Origin: Heliocidaris tuberculata
Lineage: Eukaryota > Echinodermata > Echinoidea > Camarodonta > Echinometridae
Reading direction: 5' to 3'
Assembly (NCBI GenBank): GCA_025618425.1
Contig: CM046833.1
Span: 36,467,774-36,531,773 of the forward strand
DNA: 64,000 bases
Within the stretch, counting starts at the first letter, position 1. The number at the start of each line of letters is the position of its first letter. Shown in pieces: positions 46,544 to 58,829 of this stretch. A program made the position numbers and the translations under genes. The notes beneath the pieces were generated by a model, which saw nothing but the letters and a program-made list of their open reading frames with translations, was not told where the DNA came from and ran no database searches.

Positions 46544-47865
46544 TAAGGGGGAAATAGAAAATGTAATCAAAGAGATAAGGAATCTGCAAAATTATCATAG
46601 AAAAATAATTGAATAAACCCATGATAAAAGAAGGAAATATTTTTCACCTTTTTAACTCATAATAAAAAAATACCATTCTTTCCATTTGATTCAGAAAAGT
46701 CATGGGAAACGACAAAATGGAGCACATCCAGCAGTGATCTATCGTTAGTGTTTTGATGGGGGAAAAAAATACCATAAACATCCATGATCCTTCCTTCTAT
46801 ATCTCACGGTACCACGATTACATCAGCAATCTGATAATTGACAAAAAGTCCAAATCTTTTATTTGTATTTATAAGAAGTAATTAACTCAGACATCCTTCT
46901 TTGCGGAAATATGAAATTATTTCTTCTTCCTATTTTCTTCTTTTAAAATTCCTGATTCTAAAATTGCTCCACCCATGTCAGGGTATTAAAATTAAGAGAG
47001 AATATCGTCTGGGGGGAAAAAAAATCCTACCTTCCGTCAATAAAATATCCAATGCACCGAAGCTCTCTGCAGACTGCGCAATATTTACCAACAGGGGGCG
47101 ACAGAGGTACTTACAAGACGGTCTTTCATTATCGAAAGTGCTATGAGTAGACCGCTACCGTTTTCTTAATTAAGACAGGCCTATAATTGATTTACAAAGA
47201 AAATAGTTATTCGATTGCTTTGCCTAGCAATTTGTCGAGCTGGTATTAGGATCACTGGTATGGCTATATTAAAGATGAATTAGGGGAAAGGTATCCTCTC
47301 CAATCAAATGGAAAAAGAGAAAAGATAGAGAAAACGTGAGAGGAGAAACGTTACAACAACACTCCCACACCCCCTTGTATCGCAAAATGGACAATTAATT
47401 CGAATACAATACAATGCAATGCAATATTGCAAAACAAAATAAAAGAAAAACCCAAACTATAAAGCCTAAACAAAGCATTATAATACAGTAAACTACAATT
47501 GCTTACTACAGAAAACGATCAAATATAATACAGAAGGAACTAGTGAGACACTATTAAAAGGGGTCGGGGTCGACTTCTCTCCTGCTTTATTCTGGAGAAA
47601 GAGAATAGCGCCTAATCGCTTCAGATTTTCAATCTGGCAACGCAAAGGTGAGACAGGGGAGATGGTAATCAGGTGATATATGATCCGCTAGGCTCAGGCC
47701 AGTTTGGTGCGAGGCAGGTTGTTAACAGGTGCGATTCAAATCGCGCGGAAGACTTTCCCAATATCCGCCGGTCTCTTGAAGCTCAAGTCGGAGCTCATCC
47801 CAGAGGGGTGGGATGAATAAAAGGAAAGGATCAAAGGGAAGGGTCAGAGAGACGTGTTCAATTCT
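46540..47865. other. Unassigned sequence
   Basis: No gene is recognised; the plus-strand frame at 46901-47146 lacks any family motif. Confidence 0.4.
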
Positions 47866-47869
47866 TTTC

Positions 47870-48252
47870 AGTTCAGTTTTACTTTCATTTCCAACGGAAC
47901 AATGATATTTGACAAGAAATCAAATATACAATTCAATATTCAATAATATAATACATTTTACATGGTTTAAGTTTATAAAATAGAAAGTATACATAAACGT
48001 CCAGTATAATAGTTTTTTGTTTTTTTTTTTAAGTTAAACCTGTGGAAATGGAGGGATCCACTAAAATGTAGAGCTTGTAAAATATGGATCCCTCAAAATA
48101 ATGACAAACATAATTTGTGTAAAATGGAAATAAATTGACTTGAAAAATATAAATATACATAGATTACCAAAAAGTGGCAGAATAATAATACAATTAAAAA
48201 TCCGTAATGTGAAGAGTAAAGAAAAAGAGATGAGAGGTGGAGAGAAGAAAGA

Positions 48253-48284
<32 letters not shown>

Positions 48285-48720
48285 GGAGAGAGAGAGCACG
48301 ATATGCATACTGCAGGGGTAGTGACCATAATTATAGTAAGTTACATATAGAGCGTAAAGACATGACGGGAAGGATAAATGCATTAAAGAAGGCAAGACAT
48401 GATTTGACAATGCACTGATATTAATTTGTATTGTAAGGAAGTATAAGAAACAATTTCAATTTCCTCTTAACTGAACTGAGTGAGGGGGCAAGTTGAATGT
48501 CATTATGAAGAGAGTTCCAAACTTTGGGGGCTGTATAAATAAACGTGTTTTGAGCGAGAAGGGTTCTAGATGAAAGTCATTACAACGCCGGGTTGGGTAC
48601 TTATGAGAGGATTTATTTTGGGTGAACGTATCATCAAAAACGGAAGGAAGCATGTCGTTGTTATAAGAGTACATAAACTGGCCTAACTGAAAGAGATAAA
48701 GATCTTTATTTTCAATATTT
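47870..48720 (-). mobile_element. LINE 3' end with C-terminal coding relic
   Basis: On the minus strand, a short piece of the LINE C-terminal domain (48674-48456) is followed by a 3' UTR with an AG-rich patch (48255-48296 on plus). It ends in GGAAATGAAAGTAAAACTGA. The 5' end is cut just upstream of the coding relic. Confidence 0.75.
48456..48690 (-). pseudogene. LINE ORF2 C-terminal fragment
   Basis: The minus-strand frame reads QFMYSYNNDMLPSVF, then HKYPTRRCNDFHL, then a FIQPPK segment where the intact family has a GPKxWNSL motif. This lines up with QFMYNLDRNNMPFVL...HRYYTRQANDYHL...FNGPKYWNSL of the LINE at 17973. After the PPK segment the frame departs from the family pattern, which suggests a frameshift. 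It is non-functional. Confidence 0.8.
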
Positions 48721-48799
48721 TATTTTCAAAGAAAAGAGGATCCGTATGGGAGCGAATAATTATGAGAAAGGCAAATAATACGAAGATAAATTAATTTTA

Positions 48800-49310
48800 A
48801 TTTAATATATTACATTTAAATTTCACTGTACTCACGTCACACTTGTGATCAGCATCAGCATACTACCATGACTCTGTTTTTTAAATTCTTAAATTTTTAA
48901 ATTTTTAAATTTTAAGTATTTATGAATATGCCTGAACTTTACTGCTTAATATTAATTTTTTTTTTAATGTGTAATACTTAATCAATTTCATTTATCTCTT
49001 TGCTTTTCATTTGTTCATTATTATTTCATATGTAATAATTACAGTAGGCCTTTCTTCATTACATTCACTTGACATAGTAATATATTGTTTTTGCCTCTTT
49101 ATTTTTGATGCTTTTAATGTGGTTTAGTATATACATGTATATTTATTTTGATATAAATATTGTCCCATTTTGTATGTTTGTATATGCATTTGAATATTGT
49201 TGTTTTTAAAGATAATAAATGAATATATGACATGTCTGTAAACTCGCGTTGTTAGTCTTCGGACTTTTGGCCGACATCAAATAAAACCGAATTGAATTTA
49301 AAAAAAAATA
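48800..49310 (+). mobile_element. 3' end of a plus-strand LINE
   Basis: AT-rich sequence ends in GTCTTCGGACTTTTGGCCGA, ATCAAATAAAACCGAATTG and an A-rich tail. The style is that of LINE 3' UTRs. It lies back-to-back with the minus-strand LINE fragment at 47870-48720. No coding part remains. Confidence 0.5.
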
Positions 49311-49377
49311 ATAATAGAAGTTATCATTGCATGGTCAATCTAGAGGCGTATCCAGCATTGATGTGAGTCGCCGTACG

Positions 49378-49396
49378 CCCCCCCCCCCCCCCCCCA
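49378..49396. repeat. Poly(C) run
   Basis: About 18 consecutive C residues. Confidence 0.95.
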
Positions 49397-50500
49397 CATG
49401 TGAGCGGTCCATAAAATAAATGAACTATGGTATGGGGACAACCCAGGTATATTCCACTCTTTGTTTATCAATCTGTCTCCTTATTCCTTTAAATCTAAAT
49501 AAAACGATTGTCTCCAAGCGGAAAATAAGGACCGACTCTCCCATTATTTATGGTTTATCTCCGAATTACGACAAATCGTTTCATCAATGAAATCGTACAA
49601 CGCAAGAACCGCTGTCTACGATGATTCCATTACGACGATCCATTCAATGGCGCCTGTTCCTGCATGTGGTTTCACGCAGTCGGAAATATAACATCCTACT
49701 CATTGATCAGTCCCACCTATACATTTTCCTGAGGTGATTGACTTCTAACCACAAGTCTTGATTAGTCTATGATTTGATAGCTTCTCCTCTGCTCGCCCCC
49801 GGGTTGGCAAGGGACATACATTCATCAATGCGTGGCGTACCATTCTAATATTACGTGACTACACTGATTAACGCTCTCATCTTGCTCAAAACACTGAAAC
49901 TCGTTTTGTTTCGAACGTCCCCCCCCCCCCCTTCTTCACTTCTTTTATTTTGTTTTTTATATACATGAAGTCTGGTAGGTTTTTAATAATTGTGTCGGAT
50001 GAAACCCTTATCTTGTTCCCTTAAAGTATATAGGCCTATATCGGGATAAAGCGGTTCCAAGCTGCCAAATATTAATTGTTTCACCATGGTTACAAAATTT
50101 GTCAGAAATTCTCCCCCGTAAAAAGAACTTATGTCACTGCTTTATGTTGCCTCAGATATTAAAGGGCATTGAATTTTATTAAAAAGAAAAACCCTTGAAT
50201 CACAAGAGGCATTTAAAAACATTATCAAGGTTTATACATGTCAGCGTGTAGACAGTGTGACTATATACAGGCTGATTAAGCTCTTTCGTTGGGTTTTATA
50301 CGGTCGGAGCAGGATTGAAGCTTATAGATATTTACTGAATGATGTTATTTAAAAAAAAAATGACTGGGACCTACTACCGGAGCGTAATATCGTACAGTCG
50401 GGCCTATCCCTTTTGTCTAAGGGACCTCAGTGTATTTTTCTTCCATTATTTTCCTTTTACATCTTATTAGAATTCATTTTGGTTTCCTTGCTGTCTGTTC
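49397..50500. other. Unassigned sequence
   Basis: No gene is recognised. A C run lies at 49919-49931. Confidence 0.4.
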
Positions 50501-50549
50501 TTTTTCATGGTCTCAAGTATTATCAGTCTGTTCCGTCACTTCTATTGCC

Positions 50550-50840
50550 CCCCCCCCTCTCTCTCCATCAAGGGATCTAACAAAATTCTATGCCCATCTC
50601 TAGTAATCTTTCTCCCCGACTTCCTTGAATTCATTCTCTCTGCTCGTCTGCCTCTATTTCCGTTCGTCCCCCTCTCTATTTGTTTCTCAATCATTTCTCT
50701 CCATCTCTTTACACTTCTCACCTCTCCTCTTGTTTGGAAAACATTCTCCCTCTCCGTCTCTCTCTTTCTTTCTCTCTCTCTCTCTCTCACTTTGTCCGTC
50801 TGTCTTTCTCTTCTCTCTCCTTCTCCCTCTGTCTCTCTCT

Positions 50841-50879
<39 letters not shown>

Positions 50880-50930
50880 TCTCTTCAGTCTGCTCTCTCC
50901 TTCCCTGCCCCACTCTGTTGCCTCTCATCT
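50550..50930. repeat. CT-rich low-complexity tract
   Basis: Pyrimidine-rich sequence with nearly pure CT runs at 50756-50790 and 50848-50885. The 139-182 aa frames on both strands here are serine/leucine or arginine/glutamate translations of the repeat. Confidence 0.95.
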
Positions 50931-50974
50931 CTATTTCTCCTAGAACTATTCCCTCCGTCATGGAAACCTAACAA

Positions 50975-52905
50975 ACAACTTTCGTCTGGATTAGTGAAAA
51001 GAAAACGCATTCCTTCGAGAATAATCGAAAAACCCAAAAGTGCTAATTCAATCTCGCCCTCTCAGTTCCTTTCCGTGAACTTAGAGCAATTCACAACTGA
51101 TTACAATGTTCAACATTCCTTTTGCGTGGTGTTAATGATACACGAGAACCGAGTCCTACCATTCTCAAGTTAACCCCAAAAGTAGCGCTGCACTTTCGTA
51201 GTTTTCCTCTTTTCCTCATCTCTACTTAGCCTACTCCTCCTCCTCCCAGAAAAGGAAAATGGCGTCGAGGAAAAGCAATAATGAAGTCGAACTACGTCGT
51301 GACACCGATCTCTGTAAACTTATATTGTTCCCATTCTTAACTATGGCGATACTATCTACACAGCATACTAAAGTGTACGCGCCCGAGGCTTCCTCGTAAA
51401 AAAGCTTTTTATTTCTCTCCAAACTCTCTATACTTTCTAGTATTCTGTCTGTGTGTGCTGTCTGCCCCGAGGTGCAAATCTTTTATTTGGTACAAGAGTC
51501 GAGGTGCCGCCAGGTCTAAAGGGAATGAAACTTAACCGTGCAAACGGGATAAGGTGAGGGCGGTGTATTACACACTCCCAGTGATAAAAAAGGCGCCAAA
51601 CTCGAGAGAAAGTTACACAATTACGTCGTCTGCGCGGCTCTCGGAAGCAAACAGAATGAGAAATTTTCCCTCTAAGACACTGAGCCACGGTAAATACGAA
51701 GACGACGTGTTTGCAGAAACGTGACAAATATGTTTTTTCATCGAAGATTATGACCGGGTTTTCTTATATCCTAAGAGCTTTATGACGAGTATACACGGAG
51801 GGTGCAGAATTTCAAAATGTTTTCCTGGAGTATTTTCTACATGTCTTAACAAATTACCATAGGTTCTAGAATAACCACTTCAACCAGTAAATTGTTATAC
51901 AGGAGCTTCCATTCCAGATATCTGATTTCACAAAGAAACTATTTTATAAAAATGTATGGATTTGATTAGGCTAACAAATTGAGAATACTATAGGATGAGT
52001 ATAAAACAAATGCGCTGTGGACAGAATAAATTGCACCCTTTGAGAGCGGCCTGTGAAGCAATTATTATTTTTATCATTAGAGAAATTGAAATTTCCTGTA
52101 GAAATGGTGAAACCATGGGGGAGAGGAATAAGTGGCAGCCAAATGGAAGTGCAAAGAGAACGGTTGAATTATTCATTGTGCAATTTTCTCAACGTTCTTC
52201 ATCAACTGAAGAACGAAAACTATCTTCATGTATATATATATATATATATACACACACACAAAAAAAAACAATCCCAAACCCACTTTTTTTCATGATTCAT
52301 GAGCAGTGGCGTAGATACGAACGCACTTTCTATTGCTAGTGGGGGAATGATGGATAGATCATCACCCCACTATATAATAATGCGTGTCTACTACGCCCGT
52401 ATTCATGAGTAACGTCACTACATTCCTTCCCGTGAAAAAAAGGCAAACACACAAACAAACAAACAAATGTTTGTTGGTTCATAGAAATAAATAAAGCCTT
52501 TGAGATATTTTTGTATGAAACAAAGGGGAGAGTTCTCTATGAATGATACCACTAACACATACACGCAAGACTGCATTGCCAATCGGAGATTCCCTAAGTC
52601 AATAGAGATCTTGACTTTATTTTTTTTTTTGCTTCCCGATCTCTTCTTTTACTTTTATTGTGTGCACCATTCAATTGAGGGCACGTGACCCCGTACCCCA
52701 TGTGACCACGTGACCCCGTAGCTATGCCACTGTATATAATTCATGTATGCATTTGCATTGGTATATATACATTACAACCAAATGAGAAATAGATTTCTCA
52801 AACTCCACATGCCTAAACTCTGAGCATTGGTATATATAGCATAATATTCTGGCAAGGGGATGGTCCTCACCTTACTAGTCATGCAAGGTGGATTAACTTC
52901 AAGAG
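50975..52905. other. Unassigned sequence
   Basis: No gene is recognised. The 96-aa minus-strand frame at 51437-51727 lies in a mildly CpG-rich patch but has no domain. A TA/CA compound microsatellite lies at 52230-52259. Confidence 0.4.
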
Positions 52906-52909
52906 TCAA

Positions 52910-52990
52910 TTAACCCATTAACTACCGAAGTCTGTTATTCCCATAGGCTTAATATAGGAACCATCCGGCTCGTGTACGCAATGGGTTAAT
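52910..52990. mobile_element. Micro-MITE family M, copy 3
   Basis: TTAACCCATTAACTACCGAA opens, CCCATAGGCTTAATATAGGA is central and CGCAATGGGTTAAT closes. Both ends are intact here, giving ~12-bp terminal inverted repeats on an ~80-bp element. Confidence 0.82.
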
Positions 52991-53375
52991 TGACTAAAAG
53001 TCCAAACATGATCATTTCAGTATTAATTGCATATAACCAATCTCTAAAATAATAATGTTATAGACTAACAGAAGACAGTATCCAAATTACAAGCCCTAAA
53101 TTACTGTTCTATACGCTTAGGTAACGGTTGTGTTTTTGTTTTATTTTGTCTGTTTTCTTTTTGTAATCATGTTCCAGTGGAAGACAAATGCCTGCTTTCG
53201 AAGAGATGAATCCATTAATTCGATTTCAAAATTAATTTAATCATGGGAGTACGGGCATGCACATTTCGCGAGGGAGGCTGATGCCTTTTGCCCGAATATC
53301 AACTTTTCAGTTTATGAATTTTCGCAAAAGTTTTGACACGGTCTATGTTATACTGAAAATGTACAAAAATCATCA

Positions 53376-53566
53376 TTACCCCGGCTTCAGCACGACAATC
53401 GTGGCACTCAGTGCATTCCTACCAGGTACCCACTTACTATACCTGGGTGGATTGTGGCAAATGTAGATAAATGTCTTGCCAAAGGACGTTAGTGTTGCGG
53501 GAGGGATTCGAAACCCGAACCTTTGGTTTACAGTCCGGAGACTTATCCACTAAACCGCAAAAAGCT
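53376..53566 (-). mobile_element. tRNA-derived SINE (family S1), minus strand
   Basis: On the minus strand GCGGTTTAGTGGATAAG (A-box region) and GGTTCGGGTTTCGAATCC (B-box region) form the head. TTTGGCAAGACATTTATCTA, CCACCCAGGTATAG and AGTGGGTACCTGGTAGGAAT follow, the same order as at 12815. It ends in GGGGTAATGATG without a long ATT tail. Confidence 0.82.
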
Positions 53567-53975
53567 TCTTCGACACGAACCTCCAGCGGCACAGGCAAAA
53601 AAAATTCTGTGCCTAAATATCTCTCTTCTCTTTAGGGGGTAGGCAGCGTTAAATCATCATTTGGAATTTCTTCGGGGACTTTCCAATTTTATGGGATAGG
53701 CGTCCCCATTCCCCTGTATATAATACCCACAGATCTTAAAGTAAAGGTAAATTATGGATAGGAAAGTTGTGACGCGACGGAGCGAGAAGACTTTTCACTT
53801 TTGAATAGTCAGAACAATTCACCGCCGAAATATTTTAATGCCTTAGCCTTGAACTATTATTTATGATACACTTTCCTATTTGTCAGAATTTCCGGGGGGG
53901 GGGTACAACCCCATAAAATGAGTCTACTGTCCCCACAATGCCGCCCCTACTGGAAGTAAAAGCACTACCAAAAGC

Positions 53976-54815
53976 ACTAGTGCAAATGTTTCTTAAAAAC
54001 CATGAAATTCACTACTATCCAACCAGGCAATCAAATCTCTTTCATCCCCCACATGAACCAAAAAGTTTGCTTTGCACAAAAACATTCATATATACTGGAC
54101 CCCAACTTTGAAACTCACTTGACACGGTTTTAAAACCAACCCCAACATTTAAAACATTTGAACGTAAATATAAATTGTCCTTGTTGAAAAGCTACAACAA
54201 CCAAGAAACGTTAATGTATATACTCGTAGGATTAAACCAAATATATTGGAAAGCCTCTTTTCTCTAGCGTCCCCCTAACTATCTTTCTATTTCTACATCT
54301 CTCCCTTCCTCTTTATCCCCCCCCCCCCTCTATTGCTTGATCAAAACATTTTAGGTTTTCTCTTTTTTCCCCAGACACTGTTCACATCCGTGTTTTTTTT
54401 TCTTTCCTTTTCTTCTTTTTCTTCTTCTCCATTTCCTCCCTAATCTCTTTTCTTTTTCCTCCTCTTATATTTCGCTCACGCTTTAAAAAAAACAAACTAA
54501 CAACTTGTTAATAGTGCTAAAGTTAGCACGTTCTTTTAATTCATGGACTATAACTATTTTTATTTTTAGACAGGGGTCTATGGAATACAATCTATGCTTT
54601 CTTTTAATAGACCCCTCCACTCATATTTTCCTTTACAATGTCACACCCATTGCTTTATCAATGTAAATCATGCCCAAGTCTAAAAAATTATGTTCTGTTA
54701 TTGTTATGTTCTTGCTCCTAATTCCTGTACTGTTAAAAAAAATGCAAGACACATAATGTGAAAAATCAGTACACTTTGAAACTCTAAATATTTCAAATTA
54801 TGTGTCGTCCCAAAT
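53976..54815 (+). mobile_element. LINE 3' fragment inserted in segment E
   Basis: Plus-strand reading gives the LINE C-terminal pattern: an N-terminal YYPTRQSNLFHPP, then TFIYTGPQLxNSLDTVLKP, then FERKYKLSLLKSYN, ending near 54266. The tryptophan of the GPQLWNSL-type motif is TGA at about 54107. About 550 bp of AT/pyrimidine-rich 3' UTR follows. The piece is absent from the second copy of the surrounding segment at 57150-57172, which gives approximate insertion borders. Confidence 0.78.
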
Positions 54816-55257
54816 TTTTGAAAGAACATTATACAATTGTAATTATTGCATAAGCCAATCGGGTAAATAGTGCTGGTGGTTGGTAAATGAGAGAAAATTT
54901 TATAGGGGAGAAAATACTAAGATTATTCAGCCTTTCGGATAATTTAAAAGACATTCTCCTACAATGAAAGAATTTTCTCTTTTTTTCGCTAACTTTATAG
55001 AGCGCATAGACTTTACTATAAATAGACCCCACTAAAAAAATCAACAACAATAAAACAACAAGAACAACACGTGAGCCCTGTATATGATCGGTTTTACAGG
55101 GCTAAAGGACCTACAAAACGAACCACAAAAAATAGATTGACGGTATACTTAGTGGAATAAACTGAGTTAATACAAAAGACAGTAGCAGAGGTTAAGAAAC
55201 GTGGAAAAGAAGCCATTTTATTTATTCCTTCCTTTCATCAGATGTTCTTCTTTCATC

Positions 55258-55350
55258 TATTTATTTATTTATTCATTCATTTATTCAGTCAGTTATTTAT
55301 TTATTTATACATTTATTTATTTATTTATTTATTCATTCATTATTCATTAT
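55258..55350. repeat. TTTA tetranucleotide repeat
   Basis: An interrupted TTTA/TTCA array. Confidence 0.95.
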
Positions 55351-55667
55351 TCATCTCTATATGTTTTATTGTTTTTTCCCCCTCTTCCTTTCCTCCCTCC
55401 TCTGCGCATGGAACCTGGAGGAGGGTGGGGAGGACTGCAGCCCCCGAGCCCCCCCCCCCCCCCCAAAGTGGGTTAGGTTAAGCGTCGCAATATGTTTTTA
55501 GGTTAGGTTTAGGGTTTGGATGGGTATATCGATTGGTCCGTGTTTGAAGTTAGGTACTTCAGGCAAATAACTGTGGAACAATAATTCTTGTCGCCGGAGC
55601 ATGTGTCGTTGGACGGGGTAAACTATCAAGAGAAAAACTAAACCACCTGACATGCAAGTATACTGCA

Positions 55668-55760
55668 CTGATCTCTACGGGAAAAATCCGTAGAGACCAG
55701 TGGTATACTGTTGCCCTCTTGCCAAGAGGGTATACTGTTGCCCTCTTGCCAAGACACCCA
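55668..55760. repeat. Hairpin plus two-copy 29-bp tandem repeat
   Basis: ATCTCTACGG and CCGTAGAGA form a stem around GAAAAAT. GGTATACTGTTGCCCTCTTG is then present twice, at about 55701 and 55730, each followed by CCAAGA. Confidence 0.85.
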
Positions 55761-55959
55761 ACTCAAGAGGGCAGTCTTTCGCATTTTGATTCGGTGAGTT
55801 TGGATTCTACAAGATTAGCATCTTTTTCATCAATGCATTTCTGTCCTTGTGAAATAAAATGTTAAAATTTTCCAATCCTTTTCCAAAACCTTTTCCAAAA
55901 CTCTTTGCTGACCAAACTGGTTGTGGGGAGGTTTTTCTTGGTTTCTAAAGGTGGGCGAC

Positions 55960-56690
55960 AGGTCTCAGACTGATCTTTAGTGCTAGTCGACCATCGCCGG
56001 GAGGATTTGTGTTGAAAATAAGGTCAGCACATGATCGTCGAATAATAAACGACCAGTCGCCGATTGATTCCCAAACCATTACCGAGCACCGACAGCCTAT
56101 AGTAATAAAAAAATCCCAAAGACTTTCATGAAATCAACTCAAGGGTAACTTGGTTGTATTGCCTATTGAAAAATAGTTTTGCTTATAAAAGATATGATTT
56201 GATATATGGAACACACACTTTCAAGCCGATGGTAGAAGTGGGAGAGCCATATTGAGCTGTTTCCTCTTCATGAGCTTGTTAAATTTGAGTAATTTATCCA
56301 AACAACCTCGCATACATCCTTGCTTTGCACCCATATTGTGTATTATTCATGATATTCATGTATTGCAATAATTGGTGACCTCTTCATCATAACCTGGCAT
56401 AAATATATAATTTAGACATTTTTGCACCATTTATTCATAGCCTCCCCGTATACCGCCAACTGCCGTCAGAACATCGGCCGTCATTCATTCCGATCAATTG
56501 ACGACCGTTCCTACAAGCGGTGGCCAATCAGTCTTTGATGATCGGCGATTTGATTACAACCGAACAGCGACTATCCTACAACCGTTAGGCAACTGATCGC
56601 GGACCAATGTTTTTGGCAGATTGGTTGTCGATGGTGGCATCTTTTTTTGGTTGTTAGAAGTCGGCAGTCCGTCGTAAGACCAGTGAGATC
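55960..56690. repeat. Possible decayed foldback segment rich in CGAT/CCGA motifs
   Basis: Motifs such as GACCA(T/G)CGCCG, GATCGTCG, GACCAGTCGCCGATTGATT (56049) and GATGATCGGCGATTTGATTA (56538) recur in both orientations across the segment. Terminal repeats are not clean. Confidence 0.35.
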
Positions 56691-56705
56691 ATGGCTTTAA
56701 CTAAA

Positions 56706-56790
56706 AGTACTTTATATGCCACTGGCTGAATAGTTAGGGCATTGACATTCTGCTAAGCCAAGGACCCGGGTTCGATTCCCGGCGGAGATA
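56706..56790 (+). mobile_element. tRNA-like SINE head
   Basis: TGGCTGAATAGTTAGGGCAT resembles an expanded A-box region and GGGTTCGATTCCCGGCGGAG a perfect B box. It lies directly upstream of segment E copy 2; whether it belongs to that repeat is unclear because copy 1 lacks it. Confidence 0.6.
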
Positions 56791-56799
56791 TTTTTTTTT

Positions 56800-57660
56800 T
56801 GCAATTAATAGGGGAACGACCCTTGAATTTTTTTCAAGGTATAGGCGTCCCCCATTCCCCTGTAATACACACAAAAAACAGTAGGCCTTCTTCTTGTTAT
56901 CTAGTATCTAAGTAAAGGCATATGATATATGGGGACGTAGTGATGCAGCCAGAAGACTTTCCACTTTTGAATATTTAGAACACTTCACAGCCGAAATAAT
57001 TGTTCTTTCGCCGTGAACTATTATAAATTTTCCTATTTTGTCCGAATTTTCGGGGGGGGGGGGGAGGGGTACGATCCCCCTAAAAATATCAGGAGGACGT
57101 GTCCCCCGGGCGTGTCCCCAGTCCCCAGACTATCGCCCCTGCTGGCAGTAAAATATCTCACGTTTCGTCCCTCGGTTTTCGAAAGAAATTTCATATAACA
57201 TAAGCCTATGGTAAAGGGGGCTGGTTGGGATAAGAGAGGAGGGTTTATAGGAGAGAAACTACTAAGATAATTCAATACATACTCTTGTAATGAAAGAATG
57301 TTTTCCTTTTTTTTTCTTTATGTCTATACTTGCTAACTTTATAGAGTGCATGACTTAATTTTTTTTTAAAATCTGCTAAAAACAGACCCCCCCCCCCCTC
57401 CAAAAAAATAAAAAAATTGAGCCATATATAATCAGTTCTGTGGAACCAAAGGAAATTAGGCGTTAAAATGCGTGGAAATGAAGCCCTTTTCTTTCTTTCT
57501 TCCTTTCTTTCAATTTTCTTCTGTAATTACTTACTTGATTAATTAATTCATTCATTCATTTATTCATTCATTTATTTATGTTGCTCTTTTTTTTCTCTCT
57601 CTCTTTTCCTTTCCTTCCCCTTTTTGGGCGTGGAACATGTGGGGGGGGGGGCATCATCAT
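56800..57660 (+). repeat. Duplicated segment E, copy 2, uninterrupted
   Basis: It carries the same ordered blocks as 53640-55460 but reads straight from CGCCCCTGCTGGCAGTAAAA (57130) to TTTTCGAAAGAAATTTCATA (57175) without the LINE. The right portion includes TTATAGGAGAGAAACTACTA, AATGAAAGAATGTTTTCC, a TTCA/TTTA patch and GGGCGTGGAACATG with a G run. Confidence 0.82.
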
Positions 57661-57708
57661 CATCATCATCATCATCATTATTATTAGTATTATTGTTATT
57701 ATTATTTT

Positions 57709-57740
<32 letters not shown>

Positions 57741-57747
57741 TTATTAC

Positions 57748-57778
<31 letters not shown>

Positions 57779-57840
57779 ATTATTACTATTATTATTATTA
57801 TTATCATTATTATTATTATTATTATTATTATCATTATTTA
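57652..57840. repeat. ATC/ATT trinucleotide array
   Basis: ATC repeats pass into ATT repeats. Poly-Ile, Asn and Leu frames on both strands are artefacts. Confidence 0.97.
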
Positions 57841-58230
57841 TAAGCACATCAGCAATTAACATGAGGACAAGATTAACAAGAATTATAGAGCAAAAAGTCA
57901 ATCACAACAAATTGTGATTTCTGATTCACTGAATTTAATATTTCTTCAACTTTTAGTAAGGAATGTATTCTTGGCAATCATAGTGTAGGGTGTCTACGAG
58001 AAGTAAAGTGGTTTATTCAGGCGATTTAGGGTTCAGCTATACACAGGTGTAACTAACATAAATTGATACATCATTCTCAAGATCTGGGTAGCAACTGGCA
58101 TAGAAACACATGGAACTTTTTCCACTTTATTCTTTAATGGTTTGGATGGAGATGGTATGGAGGATGACTGGCAGGTGAAAAATGTAATGGACAAGCATGA
58201 AATAAACAAGACAAAGTTCTCCCACCCATA
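57841..58230. other. Unassigned sequence
   Basis: No gene is recognised. Confidence 0.4.
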
Positions 58231-58429
58231 GGCTTATATTCTGAACTCCGGTTTAGGTGTGGTTTAAACCCATTCTAAACTTGGCTAACCTGCCCTTTAA
58301 AACGGAGTTTTAGAAAATCACATTCTGAACTCCGGTTTAACTTAAACTCCAGTCTAGTGTAGTTTAACATAATTGTACAGAAATTTAGACTGGAGTTTAT
58401 AAGTTAAACCGGAGTTCAGAATACGAGCC
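58231..58429. mobile_element. MITE family B, copy 2
   Basis: GGCTTATATTCTGAACTCCG opens and CCGGAGTTCAGAATACGAGCC closes. An internal second copy of the end sequence, ATTCTGAACTCCGGTTTAAC, lies at about 58322, so the element may be one family member inserted in another or extended at the left. Confidence 0.85.
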
Positions 58430-58829
58430 AGAGTGTTCAAAATAAGACTGTACACTTTTTTGTGCTTTAGGCCTATATCGTTTGAAATATGATTTGTAAT
58501 ATTTTAGGCCCATGCCGTGTGTTTTGTTCAAACATCATTTAGGCATTTAGGCCTATAGGCCAATGTCAGGATAAGAATGGCAAAACATGTCAAATTATCA
58601 GACCTCTGAATTTCTGTTGTCGATATGACCGATCTACATAGTGGATTATATATTCATTTATTTGTTTCATTAAAAAAAAATTAGAAAATGAGGTATAGTT
58701 TCCCTTCAATATAGAGGACGTGGCCACCATGCTTTTGCCGTCCTCCCTAAAACGTGAACGCCGTTCGTTCTCAGCTATGAGCAACTGCTTGAAATAGAAG
58801 ATGATAGCATAGAATATAAACATACATAA

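Larger units (their letters stand above)
53640..55460 (+). repeat. Duplicated segment E, copy 1, interrupted
   Basis: The outer parts 53640-53975 and 54815-55460 match 56806-57660 in order. Shared blocks are ATAGGCGTCCCCATTCCCCT, GACTTTTCACTTTTGAATA, ACCGCCGAAAT, TTTCCGGGGGGGG plus TACAACCCC, CCGCCCCTACTGG, then TTATAGGGGAGAAAATACTA, TACAATGAAAGAATTTTC and AACTTTATAGAGCGCAT. After these come a TTTA/CATT repeat patch and GCGCATGGAAC. The middle ~840 bp is a LINE fragment absent from copy 2. Confidence 0.82.

Noticed and set aside
50507..51173. Serine/leucine frame of 182 residues on plus and Arg/Glu frame of 139 on minus
   Set aside because: The CT microsatellite explains both, and no domain is present outside the repeat.
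57568..57917. Isoleucine-, asparagine- and leucine-rich frames of about 90-109 residues
   Set aside because: They are translations of the ATC/ATT array.
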